From the NCBI RefSeq assembly GCF_027912675.1, contig NZ_CP115758.1, positions 156,953 to 220,952 on the forward strand: a stretch of DNA of 64,000 nucleotides, written 5' to 3'. Below, piece after piece: positions 26,701 to 34,984 of the stretch; the first letter of the stretch is position 1, and every line of letters starts with the position of its first letter. Below the pieces are notes generated by a model. It ran no database searches. It had not been told where the DNA came from and was given only the letters and a program-made list of their open reading frames with translations. The position numbers and the translations under genes were made by a program. The stretch comes from Paracoccus sp. SCSIO 75233. Its GTDB lineage: Bacteria > Pseudomonadota > Alphaproteobacteria > Rhodobacterales > Rhodobacteraceae.

Positions 26701-26720
26701 ACCCCGCTATTGCGCGGGGT
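26701..26720 (-). other. Intercistronic hairpin between TRAP large permease and binding-protein genes
   Basis: ACCCCGC (26701-26707) pairs with GCGGGGT (26714-26720) in the 66-base gap before the binding-protein start. It lacks a T-run. As in the other TRAP operon, it may allow unequal mRNA levels for permease and binding protein. Confidence 0.45.
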
Positions 26721-26743
26721 TCGTCACGGCCGGGATGGCCAAA

Positions 26744-28051
26744 TCAGTTGCCGAGCTCTGGCAGGAACATGATCAGTTCGGGAAAGGCGACCATGATGAT
26801 CAGGACCACCACATCCGCAGCCAAAAACCACAAAACACCCTTGAAAATCAGTGAAATCGGGACCGCATCACCGACGATGCCCTTGATCACGAACACGTTC
26901 AGCCCCACCGGTGGGGTGATCAGAGCCATCTCGACCAGCTTGGTTGCAAGCACGCCCAGCCAGATCAGGCTGATATGGTTCGCCTCGTAGATCGGCAGAA
27001 GGATCGGCAGCGTCAGCAGCAGGATGCCCAGCGGATCGAGGATCATGCCCAGCAGACAAAAGATCACGGCCGTGCCGAAAACCAGCATCACATAGCTGGC
27101 CCCCATATCAATCACCAGGTCGGTCATCGCTTCGGGGATACCGCTGATCGCCAGAAACCTCGAAAACAGGTTGGCACCGACCGCGATGATGAAGATCGCC
27201 GCAGTCATTTTTGCAGTGTCCATCAGCGCGATCCTGGAAACTTTCCAGTTCAGGGTGCCGCGCGCCGCCGCAATCACGAAGGACAACGCCGCCCCGACAG
27301 CCCCGGCCTGCGTGGGTGTGAATATCCCGGTGAACAGACCGCCGAAAACGCCCACCACCAGCAAGATCACGGGCCATGTCTCGCTCAGGGCCTCCAGCCG
27401 TTCGGACCATGTCGCGCTTTCGTCGAGCGACGGCGCGAGCGCGGGATTGATCCACACACGAACGATGATCACGGCCCAGTACCCCAGCATCGTCAGTACG
27501 CCCGGCACGATCGCGGCCAGAAACAGCTTGCTGATCGCGACCTCGGCAAAAATACCGTAGATGATCAGAAGGATGCTCGGCGGGATGAGCGACCCCATGG
27601 TGCCGGCTGCGGCAACCACGGCGGTACTCAGCCCGGGATCGTAGTCGCGCTTCAGCATTTCCGGCACCGCGATCCGGCCCATTGCCGCGGCGCAGGCCAG
27701 GCTGGAGCCGGCCGCCGCCGAAAACAGCGCCGCGCCGCCCACGCTGGCGACCGCCAGCCCGCCCGGCAGGAATGACAGCCAGACCCGGGCGGCCTTGAAG
27801 ATCCCGCGCGTGATGTCGGTCTGGTAACAGACGTATCCCATCAACAGGAACATCGGGATCGAACTGAGGGTCCAGTGCGCGGCAAAATCATAGGGCACCG
27901 CCGTCAGCAGGCCGAAAGCCGCGCCGCTTCCCAGCATCGCCCAGAACCCGAAGAAGGACACGATACCCAGCGCGACCGCGATCGGAACGCGCAGCAAGAC
28001 CAGCAGGATGACAGAAACGATGCCGCAAAGGCCGATCTGGAAAAAGCTCAC
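26744..28051 (-). CDS. TRAP transporter large permease (DctM type)
   Basis: A 435-residue membrane protein with the 12-helix DctM architecture. GTMGSLIPPSILLIIYGIFAEVAISKLF and GMILDPLGILLLTLPILLPI are characteristic, as is the C-terminal LGVLATKLVEMALITPPVGLNVFVIKGI. The start codon is GTG with GGAGTGGAACG upstream. It lies 10 bases after the small-subunit gene. It forms the substrate-translocating half of the tripartite transporter. Confidence 0.92.
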   Translation of the reverse strand: MSFFQIGLCGIVSVILLVLLRVPIAVALGIVSFFGFWAMLGSGAAFGLLTAVPYDFAAHWTLSSIPMFLLMGYVCYQTDITRGIFKAARVWLSFLPGGLAVASVGGAALFSAAAGSSLACAAAMGRIAVPEMLKRDYDPGLSTAVVAAAGTMGSLIPPSILLIIYGIFAEVAISKLFLAAIVPGVLTMLGYWAVIIVRVWINPALAPSLDESATWSERLEALSETWPVILLVVGVFGGLFTGIFTPTQAGAVGAALSFVIAAARGTLNWKVSRIALMDTAKMTAAIFIIAVGANLFSRFLAISGIPEAMTDLVIDMGASYVMLVFGTAVIFCLLGMILDPLGILLLTLPILLPIYEANHISLIWLGVLATKLVEMALITPPVGLNVFVIKGIVGDAVPISLIFKGVLWFLAADVVVLIIMVAFPELIMFLPELGN

Positions 28052-28061
28052 CGTTCCACTC

Positions 28062-28583
28062 CTATTCGTACATGTCGTGATTGGGGCCGGCCATGCCAGC
28101 GTCGGTGAAAGGCCTCTGGATCAGCTTGGCCAGCAAGAGCAGAACCATCAGCCCCGCACCAAGAGGCAGACAGAAGCGACCGGGCCAGACGGTCACCGCC
28201 GCCATGCCCATGGATTGCTCGCCGATGAGGTATTTTTCGACGGCATCGATCCAGGTCTGCCAGGTGAGCAGCCCGTAGAACACCGCAGACAGCGCCAGAG
28301 CCAGCATGTCGAGAGCGGTCCTCGCCCCCGTCGGGAGCAGATCGTGGATCAGGTCGACCTTGATGTGCTCGTTGGTGTATTCGACGAAGGGAAGCGGCAG
28401 AAAGACCAGCCCGACCATGTAATAATACGACACGTAATCCACCGTGCCCGGCAGGGGCTCGGCGATGAACTGGCTCAGGATGACATCGAGCGTGACGTGG
28501 ACCATCATCAGGGCCGCCAGGGCAGTCGCAATATAGGTGATAATCCGCGACACCCTGCCAAGTCGTGCAATGACTGTTTCCAT
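28062..28583 (-). CDS. TRAP transporter small permease (DctQ type)
   Basis: A 173-residue four-helix membrane protein. The family signature VTLDVILSQFIAEPLPGTVDYVSYYYMVGLVFLPLPFVEYTNEHIKVDLI is visible in the first third. I chose ATG 28583 (METVIARLGR) with GGAAGAGAT upstream rather than the longer frame beginning at 28628, which would overlap the upstream crotonase stop. It is translated ahead of the DctM-type gene. Confidence 0.88.
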   Translation of the reverse strand: METVIARLGRVSRIITYIATALAALMMVHVTLDVILSQFIAEPLPGTVDYVSYYYMVGLVFLPLPFVEYTNEHIKVDLIHDLLPTGARTALDMLALALSAVFYGLLTWQTWIDAVEKYLIGEQSMGMAAVTVWPGRFCLPLGAGLMVLLLLAKLIQRPFTDAGMAGPNHDMYE

Positions 28584-28624
28584 CACTATCTCTTCCCTGT
28601 CGTAAAAAGGGCCAATCCGCTTGG

Positions 28625-29401
28625 TCATACGCCACGGAAAACCGGTTTTCTCTTGCTCAGAAAGGCGTCGATGCCTTCGGCGTGATCCGCGCTCTTGATG
28701 ATTTGCCCCTGAATGATGGCTTCTGTTTCAAGAAAGCTCTCCAGAGACGGTTGCATCGCGGCGCGCATCAGCCGCTTGGTACCGGCCAGGGCAAAGGTTG
28801 GCCCCGCGGCCAGGTCTGTCGCATAGTCCAGGGCCGCCCGGTCGAGGGCATCATCGGGATGAACCTGGCTTGCCAATCCCAGGCTCAGGGCTTCATCCGC
28901 CGGCACCATCCGCGCTGAGAAGGCAAGGTCCGTCGCACGTTGCCGACCGATCAGATTCTGAAGGAAAAACGCCGCGCCGCCATCGGGGGCCAGCCCGATC
29001 TTGCGAAAAACCTGACCGAATCTTGCCGTCTCGGAGAGCAGGATAACGTCGCAGGCGAGCGCCATGCTCAGACCGATCCCGACCGCCGGACCGCGCACCG
29101 CGGCAACCACAGGCTTCTCGCAATTGAATATGGAAAGGATCATCTGGTGCGCCCTGTACAAGCGCGCCCGATCACCCCAGACATCGTCCTTGCCCATGGT
29201 CGAAATATCCGCACCCGCACAAAAAGCGCGGCCCTCGGCCCGCAGTAATACGGCGCGAATCCGCGGGTCAGTTTGGATATCGCGAAACGCGTCCAGGAGT
29301 TCGACGCGCATGTCGAGGGTCAGCGCATTCAGCTTGTCGGGCCGGTTCAACGACACGACGGCCAGACCTTCTGAGTGTTCCACAGTGATATCGCTTGTCA
29401 T
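28625..29401 (-). CDS. Enoyl-CoA hydratase/isomerase (PaaG-like crotonase)
   Basis: A 258-residue crotonase-fold enzyme. The oxyanion-hole segments AEGRAFCAGADIS and AVRGPAVGIGLSMALACD are intact. The first Glu of hydratases is not present (FGQVFRKIGL), while an Asp occupies the second acidic position in GLAPDGGAAFFL, the pattern of PaaG/delta-isomerase-like enzymes. It may shift double bonds rather than hydrate them. The start at 29401 is MTSDITVEHSEG; the longer frame upstream overlaps the ACAD stop. Confidence 0.85.
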   Translation of the reverse strand: MTSDITVEHSEGLAVVSLNRPDKLNALTLDMRVELLDAFRDIQTDPRIRAVLLRAEGRAFCAGADISTMGKDDVWGDRARLYRAHQMILSIFNCEKPVVAAVRGPAVGIGLSMALACDVILLSETARFGQVFRKIGLAPDGGAAFFLQNLIGRQRATDLAFSARMVPADEALSLGLASQVHPDDALDRAALDYATDLAAGPTFALAGTKRLMRAAMQPSLESFLETEAIIQGQIIKSADHAEGIDAFLSKRKPVFRGV

Positions 29402-29429
29402 GACCACCCCTCCCTTTGGCGAAGATTCG

Positions 29430-30584
29430 TCAGTCAGTGAACAGCGCCCGAGCAATCCCGTTCTTATGTATCTGGGTCGTTCCCCCGGTGATCGTCAGCA
29501 TCCGCACATCCCTCACCATCCGCTCCAACGGAAGCGAACCGAAATAGCCGTAGCCACCGAACATCTGCATGGCGTCATGGGTGACGCGCTGTGCCATTTC
29601 GGTGGCCTGAACCTTGGCGATCGAAGACAATGTTGGATCGGGCTGGCCGCGGTCGATCAGCGACAGCGCCGTATAACACAACGACCGCGCGGCCTCGATC
29701 TGCACCTTCATGTCCGACATCATCCATTGCAGCCCCTGCATCTCGGACAGCGCCTTGCCGAATTGCCGGCGGGTCTTCATGTAGTCGCGTGCAAGGTCGA
29801 ACGCCCCCTCGGCGACACCAAGCGCCAGTATCCCCATGCCGACGCGCGTGGCGTTATAGACACCCAGCGGGCGGACAAAGCCGCTGGAGTTGCCGGCCAG
29901 CCCTTCGGTCACGACGTTTTCGGACGGCACCCGCACATCGTCGAAATGGATCTCGCATTCGTTGCAGCCGCGCGCGCCCATCTTCTGTTCAAGAATATGG
30001 ACCGAAACGCCGGGGCTTTTGCGGTGCACCAAAACGGTTCCGATGCCTCGCGCGCCTTTGCTTTCGCAGAACCGAGCATAGACCAGAAGGTAATCGGCCC
30101 TGTCGCCGAAAGTGGTAAAGATCTTGCCGCCGTTCAGCACAAACCCGTCCCCGTCCGGGCGCAGCGATGTCGTCACCGCGGTGGCGTCCGACCCGGCCTC
30201 GGGCTCGGACCAGGAGATCGCGCATTCGATCTCGCCCGCGGCGAAGCGGGGCAGGAAAGCCTGCTTCAACGCCTCGCTGCCGCAGGTGGCGATGATCCGG
30301 GGCGAGACGTTCTGATCGTGAACGATCAGCGCGGTATTGAAATCCACCTTGGCCAGTTCTTCGATCACGAGATAGCAATCCACCAGCGGCGTACCGCCAC
30401 CGCCGTATTCTTCGGGAATGGTCATGCCCAGATAGCCAAGCGCGCCCAGGCGATGGTGGTTTTCCTCGGGGTAGATGCCGTCGCGGTCCCAGCGTGCGGC
30501 GCGGTCCCGGAATTCCCCGAGCGCCAGTTTGCGCGCGGCATCCTTGAGAGCGACCTGTTCTGTCGTTAGCAACGAGGGATGCAT
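29430..30584 (-). CDS. Acyl-CoA dehydrogenase
   Basis: A 384-residue ACAD with full motifs: ISWSEPEAGSDATAVTT, FVLNGGKIFTTFGDRADY and C-terminal LTITGGTTQIHKNGIARAL. The glutamate of the EGT form is replaced by Gly/Thr (ITGGTTQIH). It follows another ACAD gene with only 5 bases between stop and start. Unlike pairs A-C, both genes of this neighbourhood have complete cofactor motifs, so they may be two independent homomeric enzymes. Confidence 0.9.
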   Translation of the reverse strand: MHPSLLTTEQVALKDAARKLALGEFRDRAARWDRDGIYPEENHHRLGALGYLGMTIPEEYGGGGTPLVDCYLVIEELAKVDFNTALIVHDQNVSPRIIATCGSEALKQAFLPRFAAGEIECAISWSEPEAGSDATAVTTSLRPDGDGFVLNGGKIFTTFGDRADYLLVYARFCESKGARGIGTVLVHRKSPGVSVHILEQKMGARGCNECEIHFDDVRVPSENVVTEGLAGNSSGFVRPLGVYNATRVGMGILALGVAEGAFDLARDYMKTRRQFGKALSEMQGLQWMMSDMKVQIEAARSLCYTALSLIDRGQPDPTLSSIAKVQATEMAQRVTHDAMQMFGGYGYFGSLPLERMVRDVRMLTITGGTTQIHKNGIARALFTD

Positions 30585-30589
30585 CCGCC

Positions 30590-31765
30590 CTACCCCCGCC
30601 GCTGGTCGAAGCTGTGGCCGTAGACCATGGCGGCGATCGTATTGCGCAGGATTTCGACGGTGCCACCGCCAAGCGCGAAGCCGCGCGCGTCACGCACCAT
30701 ACGTTCCAGCGGGTATTCGCGCGTGTAACCATTGTGACCGTGGATCTGCAGCGCTTCGTTCGTGACCCTCTGCGCCATTTCGTTGGCGTAAAGCTTGGCC
30801 ATGGTCGCATCCATCGGATCGGGAAAGCCGTTCGGCGCGGGGTTGGTCGCGGCCCGATAGACCATCAGACGCGCAGCATGGATCTGTGTGGCCATGTCGG
30901 CGATTTTCCATTGCAGGCCCTGGAATTCCTTGATCGGGCGCCCGAACTGATGGCGAATCTCGGAATACGACTTTGCAGCATCGAAAGCGCCCTGCGCCAG
31001 CCCCACGCACATCGCTGCGTTGCCCACCCGCTCGGGTCCGAAACTGCTCATCAACAGCGCGAAGGAGCGCGAGCTTTCCGGGTCCCCTTCGACCAGCACA
31101 TCCTCGGGACCGGCCTTGTAGTTTTCAAGGATAATCTCGGCCTCGGTCAGCCCCCGGCCACCCATCTTCAGCGATATGTGGCCGATCCGCGCGCCCGGCT
31201 TCTTCAGATCGACGACAAAGGCACCAATCCCCTTCGCCCCGCTGGCCTTGCCGAAACGGCAGAAGACCAGCGCATAATCGGCCACATGGGCGCCCGTGGA
31301 CCAGCATTTGTTGCCATTCAGCACCCATCCGTCGCCGTCCCTTGTGGCCGTGGTGCGCAGGTCTGTCACCGCCGACCCCGCCTCTGGCTCGCTGATGGCG
31401 ATTGCGATGAATTTCTTGCCGGCCGCCATGTCTGGCAGGAACCGCTTTTTCTGCTCGTCGCTGCCCAGAACGCTGATTGCCCGGGATGGGCCGTTCAGGT
31501 AGAGTTGCGAGACCAGCGCCGTGTTGAAACAGACCCGCGCCATTTCTTCCAGAAACACCGTGCCCTGGATCACTGGCGCGCCGGAGCCGCCGTATTCTTC
31601 AGGGATGAACATTCCCAGATAGCCAAGTTCGGCCAGCTTGTCGCGGTTCGCGGCTGGAAACTCTTCGGCTTCGTCCCAATGGGCGGCCCTGGGAGCAAAC
31701 TCGCGCTCAGCCAGCTTGCGTGCCTCGTTGCGAAAATCCTCCAATTCCGGATCGAGCTTGAACAT
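30590..31765 (-). CDS. Acyl-CoA dehydrogenase
   Basis: A 391-residue ACAD starting MFKLDPELEDFRNEARKLAEREFAPRAAHWD. Motifs AIAISEPEAGSAVTDLRTTA, WVLNGNKCWSTGAHVADYA, HQFGRPIKEFQGLQWKIADM and C-terminal LGGGTVEILRNTIAAMVYG are clear. One small departure from consensus is SAVTD in place of SDxxx after EAG. It follows the CaiB gene by one base and precedes the second ACAD by 5 bases, so the set is translationally coupled. Confidence 0.9.
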   Translation of the reverse strand: MFKLDPELEDFRNEARKLAEREFAPRAAHWDEAEEFPAANRDKLAELGYLGMFIPEEYGGSGAPVIQGTVFLEEMARVCFNTALVSQLYLNGPSRAISVLGSDEQKKRFLPDMAAGKKFIAIAISEPEAGSAVTDLRTTATRDGDGWVLNGNKCWSTGAHVADYALVFCRFGKASGAKGIGAFVVDLKKPGARIGHISLKMGGRGLTEAEIILENYKAGPEDVLVEGDPESSRSFALLMSSFGPERVGNAAMCVGLAQGAFDAAKSYSEIRHQFGRPIKEFQGLQWKIADMATQIHAARLMVYRAATNPAPNGFPDPMDATMAKLYANEMAQRVTNEALQIHGHNGYTREYPLERMVRDARGFALGGGTVEILRNTIAAMVYGHSFDQRRG

Positions 31766-31766
31766 G

Positions 31767-32957
31767 TCAGTAGGTGTCCTTTGATTGAGCAGAGGGCAGG
31801 TCCTGTTCCAGCGCGGCCAGGATGCGCGCCGTATCGGCGCCTACGGTTGGTGCGGGGATAGGGGCGACCTGTGGGTGAGCCGCGAAACGCATCGGCAGCC
31901 CTGGAACAGGGACCGTGCCCAGGTCTGGATGCGGAAGGTCATGGATCATGCCGCGGGCGCGCATGTCATCGTCCGACACCACCTCAGCGAGCGTGCGCAC
32001 CGGGGCGCCCGGCACATGTGCGCTGCTCAGGGCCGCGAAAATCTCGGCGCGGGTCTGACTTGAGGTCCACGCCGTCACCCAGCCATCGACTTGGGCACGC
32101 CGCGCGCAGCGCGCGGGTCCCGCGGCCAGTTCGGGATCTTCGGCCAGATCAGGGCGACCCATGGCCCGGGTCAGCTGCTGCCAGTGGCGATCATTCAGGC
32201 ACATGATGGCCACCTGCCCGTCGCGCGCCGGAAACAGGTCGTAGGGTGCGACCTTGAGCACGGCCTGACTGTTGCCGGCCCGGTCGGCGAACCCGTCAGG
32301 CGCCAGCAGATAGCTTGCGATATTCGACGCCAGCGCGTGGTGCGTGACGTCCTGCATCGCGATCTGGACAAAGTCCCCGCGCCCTGTCGCGCCGCGCGCA
32401 TGCAACGCCGCCATAATGCCACCAAAAAGGTGGATACCGCCCAGAAAATCGGTGATCGCTGCGCCGCATTTCACCGGCGGACCATCGGGAAACCCGGTCA
32501 CCGACATCAGCCCGGTCAGGGCCTGAATAGGAAAATCCATCGCCGGCGCATCGCGATAGACGGAATCGGCCGCGTAACCCTTTCCTGACCCCATGACCAG
32601 GCGCGGATTGCGGGCACAGAGTGTTTCCCACCCCAGCCCCAGTTTCTCCATCGTACCGGGACGGAAATTCTCGATTAGAACATCGGCCGAATCTGCCAGC
32701 GCCAGCAGGGCGCTGCGCCCGCCCTCGGACCCCAGATCAAGCGTCACGCTCTGTTTGCTGGAATTGAGCATCATCGCTGCGGGGTTCTCGCGCCCGCCCG
32801 CGATGCCGCGGATACTGTCGCCGCCGGGCGGCTCGACCTTGATGACCTCGGCCCCCATGAGCGCGAACATCAGACCGCAATAGGGCCCAAGGTAGACCTG
32901 CCCGAGGTCGATCACCCGAAGACCGGCCAGCGGGCCACAATCGGGCGCCGCGTTCAT
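31767..32957 (-). CDS. CaiB/BaiF family III CoA-transferase
   Basis: A 396-residue family III CoA-transferase, which moves CoA between an acyl-CoA and a free acid through an aspartyl-CoA intermediate. The N-terminal LRVIDLGQVYLGPYCGLMFALMGAEVIKVE and GTMEKLGLGWETL are standard; the likely catalytic Asp is 170 in CGAAITDFLGG. The start is ATG 32957, overlapping the crotonase stop by 4 bases; the much longer open frame upstream is the shadow of that crotonase. A transferase avoids ATP cost, exchanging CoA from product to incoming substrate. Confidence 0.88.
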   Translation of the reverse strand: MNAAPDCGPLAGLRVIDLGQVYLGPYCGLMFALMGAEVIKVEPPGGDSIRGIAGGRENPAAMMLNSSKQSVTLDLGSEGGRSALLALADSADVLIENFRPGTMEKLGLGWETLCARNPRLVMGSGKGYAADSVYRDAPAMDFPIQALTGLMSVTGFPDGPPVKCGAAITDFLGGIHLFGGIMAALHARGATGRGDFVQIAMQDVTHHALASNIASYLLAPDGFADRAGNSQAVLKVAPYDLFPARDGQVAIMCLNDRHWQQLTRAMGRPDLAEDPELAAGPARCARRAQVDGWVTAWTSSQTRAEIFAALSSAHVPGAPVRTLAEVVSDDDMRARGMIHDLPHPDLGTVPVPGLPMRFAAHPQVAPIPAPTVGADTARILAALEQDLPSAQSKDTY

Positions 32958-33724
32958 GATCCGACAAAGCCCGGCGGGCGCTTTTCCTTGAAAGAGGCGA
33001 CCGCCTCGCGGTGATCTGCGGTCTGCATGATATGGGCTTCGGCGGTTGCCTCGATCTCGAGATAGGTCGCGAAATCGCAATCCATGCCACGGTTCAGCAT
33101 CGACTTGCCCAGCCCAAAGGCTCGGGTCGGCCCTTCGGCCAGACGCACGGCCAGCGCATCGGCCTCTGCGTCGAGCGCGTCTTCTTCGTGGATTGCGTGG
33201 ACGATCCCAAGGTCGTGCGCCTCTTGGGCATCGATCACCTGGGCCGTCAGGAACATCGCCTTCGCCCGCTGCGTCCCGACCGTCCGCGCCAGCAAGTAAA
33301 GCCCGCCACCGTCGGGCACGATCGCCACGCGCGCATAGGCCTGGCAAAAGCGGGCCGAGGGCGCGGCCAGGATCACGTCAGCCAGAAGCGCAATGTTGAA
33401 CCCCACGCCAAAGGCCGGCCCGGCAACCGCCGCGACGACCGGCTTTTCAAGATCATATAGCATCCGGGTTACGCGGTGCTGTTGTTTCATGCGGTCCCGC
33501 ATGGCCACAGGCGAAGAACCGGCGAAGGTGCTGATATCGCCTCCGGCGCAAAACGCGCCCCCGGCACCCGTGATCAACAGCGCGCGCACGCGGTCATCGT
33601 CGCGCACCTGGGTGACGATGCGTTCCATCTCTTTGCGTGCGTCTTGATCAAGGGCATTCTTCTTCTCGGGAAAATCGAAAGTCATCCGACCAACGCTTTC
33701 CGAGCGGCTGTAGAGCAATGGCAC
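32954..33724 (-). CDS. Enoyl-CoA hydratase/isomerase (crotonase)
   Basis: A 256-residue crotonase starting with GTG at 33724 (VPLLYSRSESVGRMTFDFPEKKNALD), chosen because GGGAGGAGGAAG lies just upstream; ATG 33754 would give ten extra residues without a ribosome-binding site. GAGGAFCAGGDIS and VAGPAFGVGFNIALLAD form the oxyanion hole. As in the 28625 gene, the second catalytic position is Asp (VPDGGGLYLL). It is the first gene of an eight-gene minus-strand operon that ends in the DctQMP transporter. Confidence 0.86.
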   Translation of the reverse strand: MPLLYSRSESVGRMTFDFPEKKNALDQDARKEMERIVTQVRDDDRVRALLITGAGGAFCAGGDISTFAGSSPVAMRDRMKQQHRVTRMLYDLEKPVVAAVAGPAFGVGFNIALLADVILAAPSARFCQAYARVAIVPDGGGLYLLARTVGTQRAKAMFLTAQVIDAQEAHDLGIVHAIHEEDALDAEADALAVRLAEGPTRAFGLGKSMLNRGMDCDFATYLEIEATAEAHIMQTADHREAVASFKEKRPPGFVGS

Positions 33725-33947
33725 CGCTTCCTCCTCCCAGGAATGGGCTAGCATGGAACACGATAGGAGTGGCATTGAGCGACGGGCAATAGTCCGGTGC
33801 GGAAAATCAGACATGTGTAAAATTCACCCGTTCTGTGTATTTCCTTGCGGTCTGCTGGCACGTTTTTTCGGCTTCCCTTCCCATGCGCGCCCGTCACGGC
33901 TACGGGCCTCGGCACCCCCTGTTGAAACAGCAAAGAAGAAATAGACA

Positions 33948-34913
33948 ATGTACTCCGACACCCCTCTCGGCCGCTTGCGCCTGCCTGTGATCTGCTCGCC
34001 CATGTTCCTGGTGTCCGGGCCGGATCTTGTCGTCGCCCAGTGCAAAGCCGGCGTCATCGGCAGCTTTCCGGCGCTGAACGCACGCGAGTCCGAAGGTGAA
34101 CCGCCGCTGCTTGAAGCCTGGCTCAAGCGCATCACTGAAGAGCTTGACGCGCACAATCAGGCCAATCCCGATCGGCCCGCCGCGCCATTCGCGGTCAACC
34201 AGATCGTCCATCGATCGAATGATCGGATTGAGCGGGACGTCGAAATATGTGCGCGCTGGAAAGTGCCTGTCTGGATCACATCAATGGGCGCACGGGAAGA
34301 CGTCAACCAGGCGGCACATGAGTGCGGCGGCACTGTACTGCACGATGTAATCAACAACAAATACGCCAGGAAAGCGATCGACAAGGGCGCCGACGGCCTG
34401 ATCGCGGTCTGCGCCGGCGCTGGCGGCCACGCCGGGGCCTTGTCACCCTTTGCGCTGGTTCAGGAAATCCGGGAATGGTTCGATGGTCCGCTTGCCCTGT
34501 CCGGGTCCATCGCGACCGGGCGCTCAATTCTGGCGGCGCAGGCCATGGGTGCGGATTTTGGGTATATCGGATCCCCCTTCATTGCCATGACCGAGGCGGT
34601 CGCGTCGGAGGAGTACAAGCAAATGATCGTCGAAGGCGGGGCCGATGATATTGTCTATACCGACTATTTCAGCGGCGTGCATGCCAACTATCTGAAACCG
34701 TCGGTGCGGGCGGTCGGTCTCGATCCGGACAACCTGGCCGGGATCGGCAACAAACTCGATCTGGCCACCGGCGACATTCGCCCCAAGGCCTGGCGTGACA
34801 TCTGGGGCAGCGGTCAGGGGATCGGAGCGGTGAAAGAGGTGATGACCACGGCGGACTACGTCGACCGTCTCGACCGGGAATACCAGGTCGCCAAAGATGC
34901 GCTCTGTTCCTGA
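33948..34913 (+). CDS. Nitronate monooxygenase/2-nitropropane dioxygenase-family flavoprotein
   Basis: A 321-residue FMN-binding TIM-barrel protein. Family marks are PLGRLRLPVICSPMFLVSGPDLVVA at the start, AGAGGHAGALSPF with the conserved GGHxG, LSGSIATGRSILAAQAMGADFGYIGSPF, and the late NLAGIGNKLDL. Family members oxidise nitronates, but the same fold includes IpdC, an oxidoreductase of steroid-ring degradation, so the true substrate here could be an acyl-CoA. It is monocistronic, divergent from the crotonase operon (223-base gap) and followed by a strong terminator. Confidence 0.85.
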   Translation: MYSDTPLGRLRLPVICSPMFLVSGPDLVVAQCKAGVIGSFPALNARESEGEPPLLEAWLKRITEELDAHNQANPDRPAAPFAVNQIVHRSNDRIERDVEICARWKVPVWITSMGAREDVNQAAHECGGTVLHDVINNKYARKAIDKGADGLIAVCAGAGGHAGALSPFALVQEIREWFDGPLALSGSIATGRSILAAQAMGADFGYIGSPFIAMTEAVASEEYKQMIVEGGADDIVYTDYFSGVHANYLKPSVRAVGLDPDNLAGIGNKLDLATGDIRPKAWRDIWGSGQGIGAVKEVMTTADYVDRLDREYQVAKDALCS

Positions 34914-34920
34914 CGAAAGA

Positions 34921-34944
34921 GGGCGGCCGGTTGCCCGGCCGCCC
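34921..34944 (+). terminator. Strong hairpin terminator after the flavoprotein gene
   Basis: GGGCGGCCGG (34921-34930) pairs perfectly with CCGGCCGCCC (34935-34944) around TTGC, followed by ATCTGTTTCTG. It lies 8 bases after the flavoprotein stop, and 41 bases before the stop of the convergent PaaK-like gene. Confidence 0.75.
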
Positions 34945-34984
34945 ATCTGTTTCTGCGGTTGTCGCGAATGATCGAGACCCGATC

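Noticed and set aside
29064..31861. Long plus-strand open frames opposite two ACAD genes.
   Set aside because: They mirror the codon bias of the ACAD genes on the minus strand and contain no recognisable domain.
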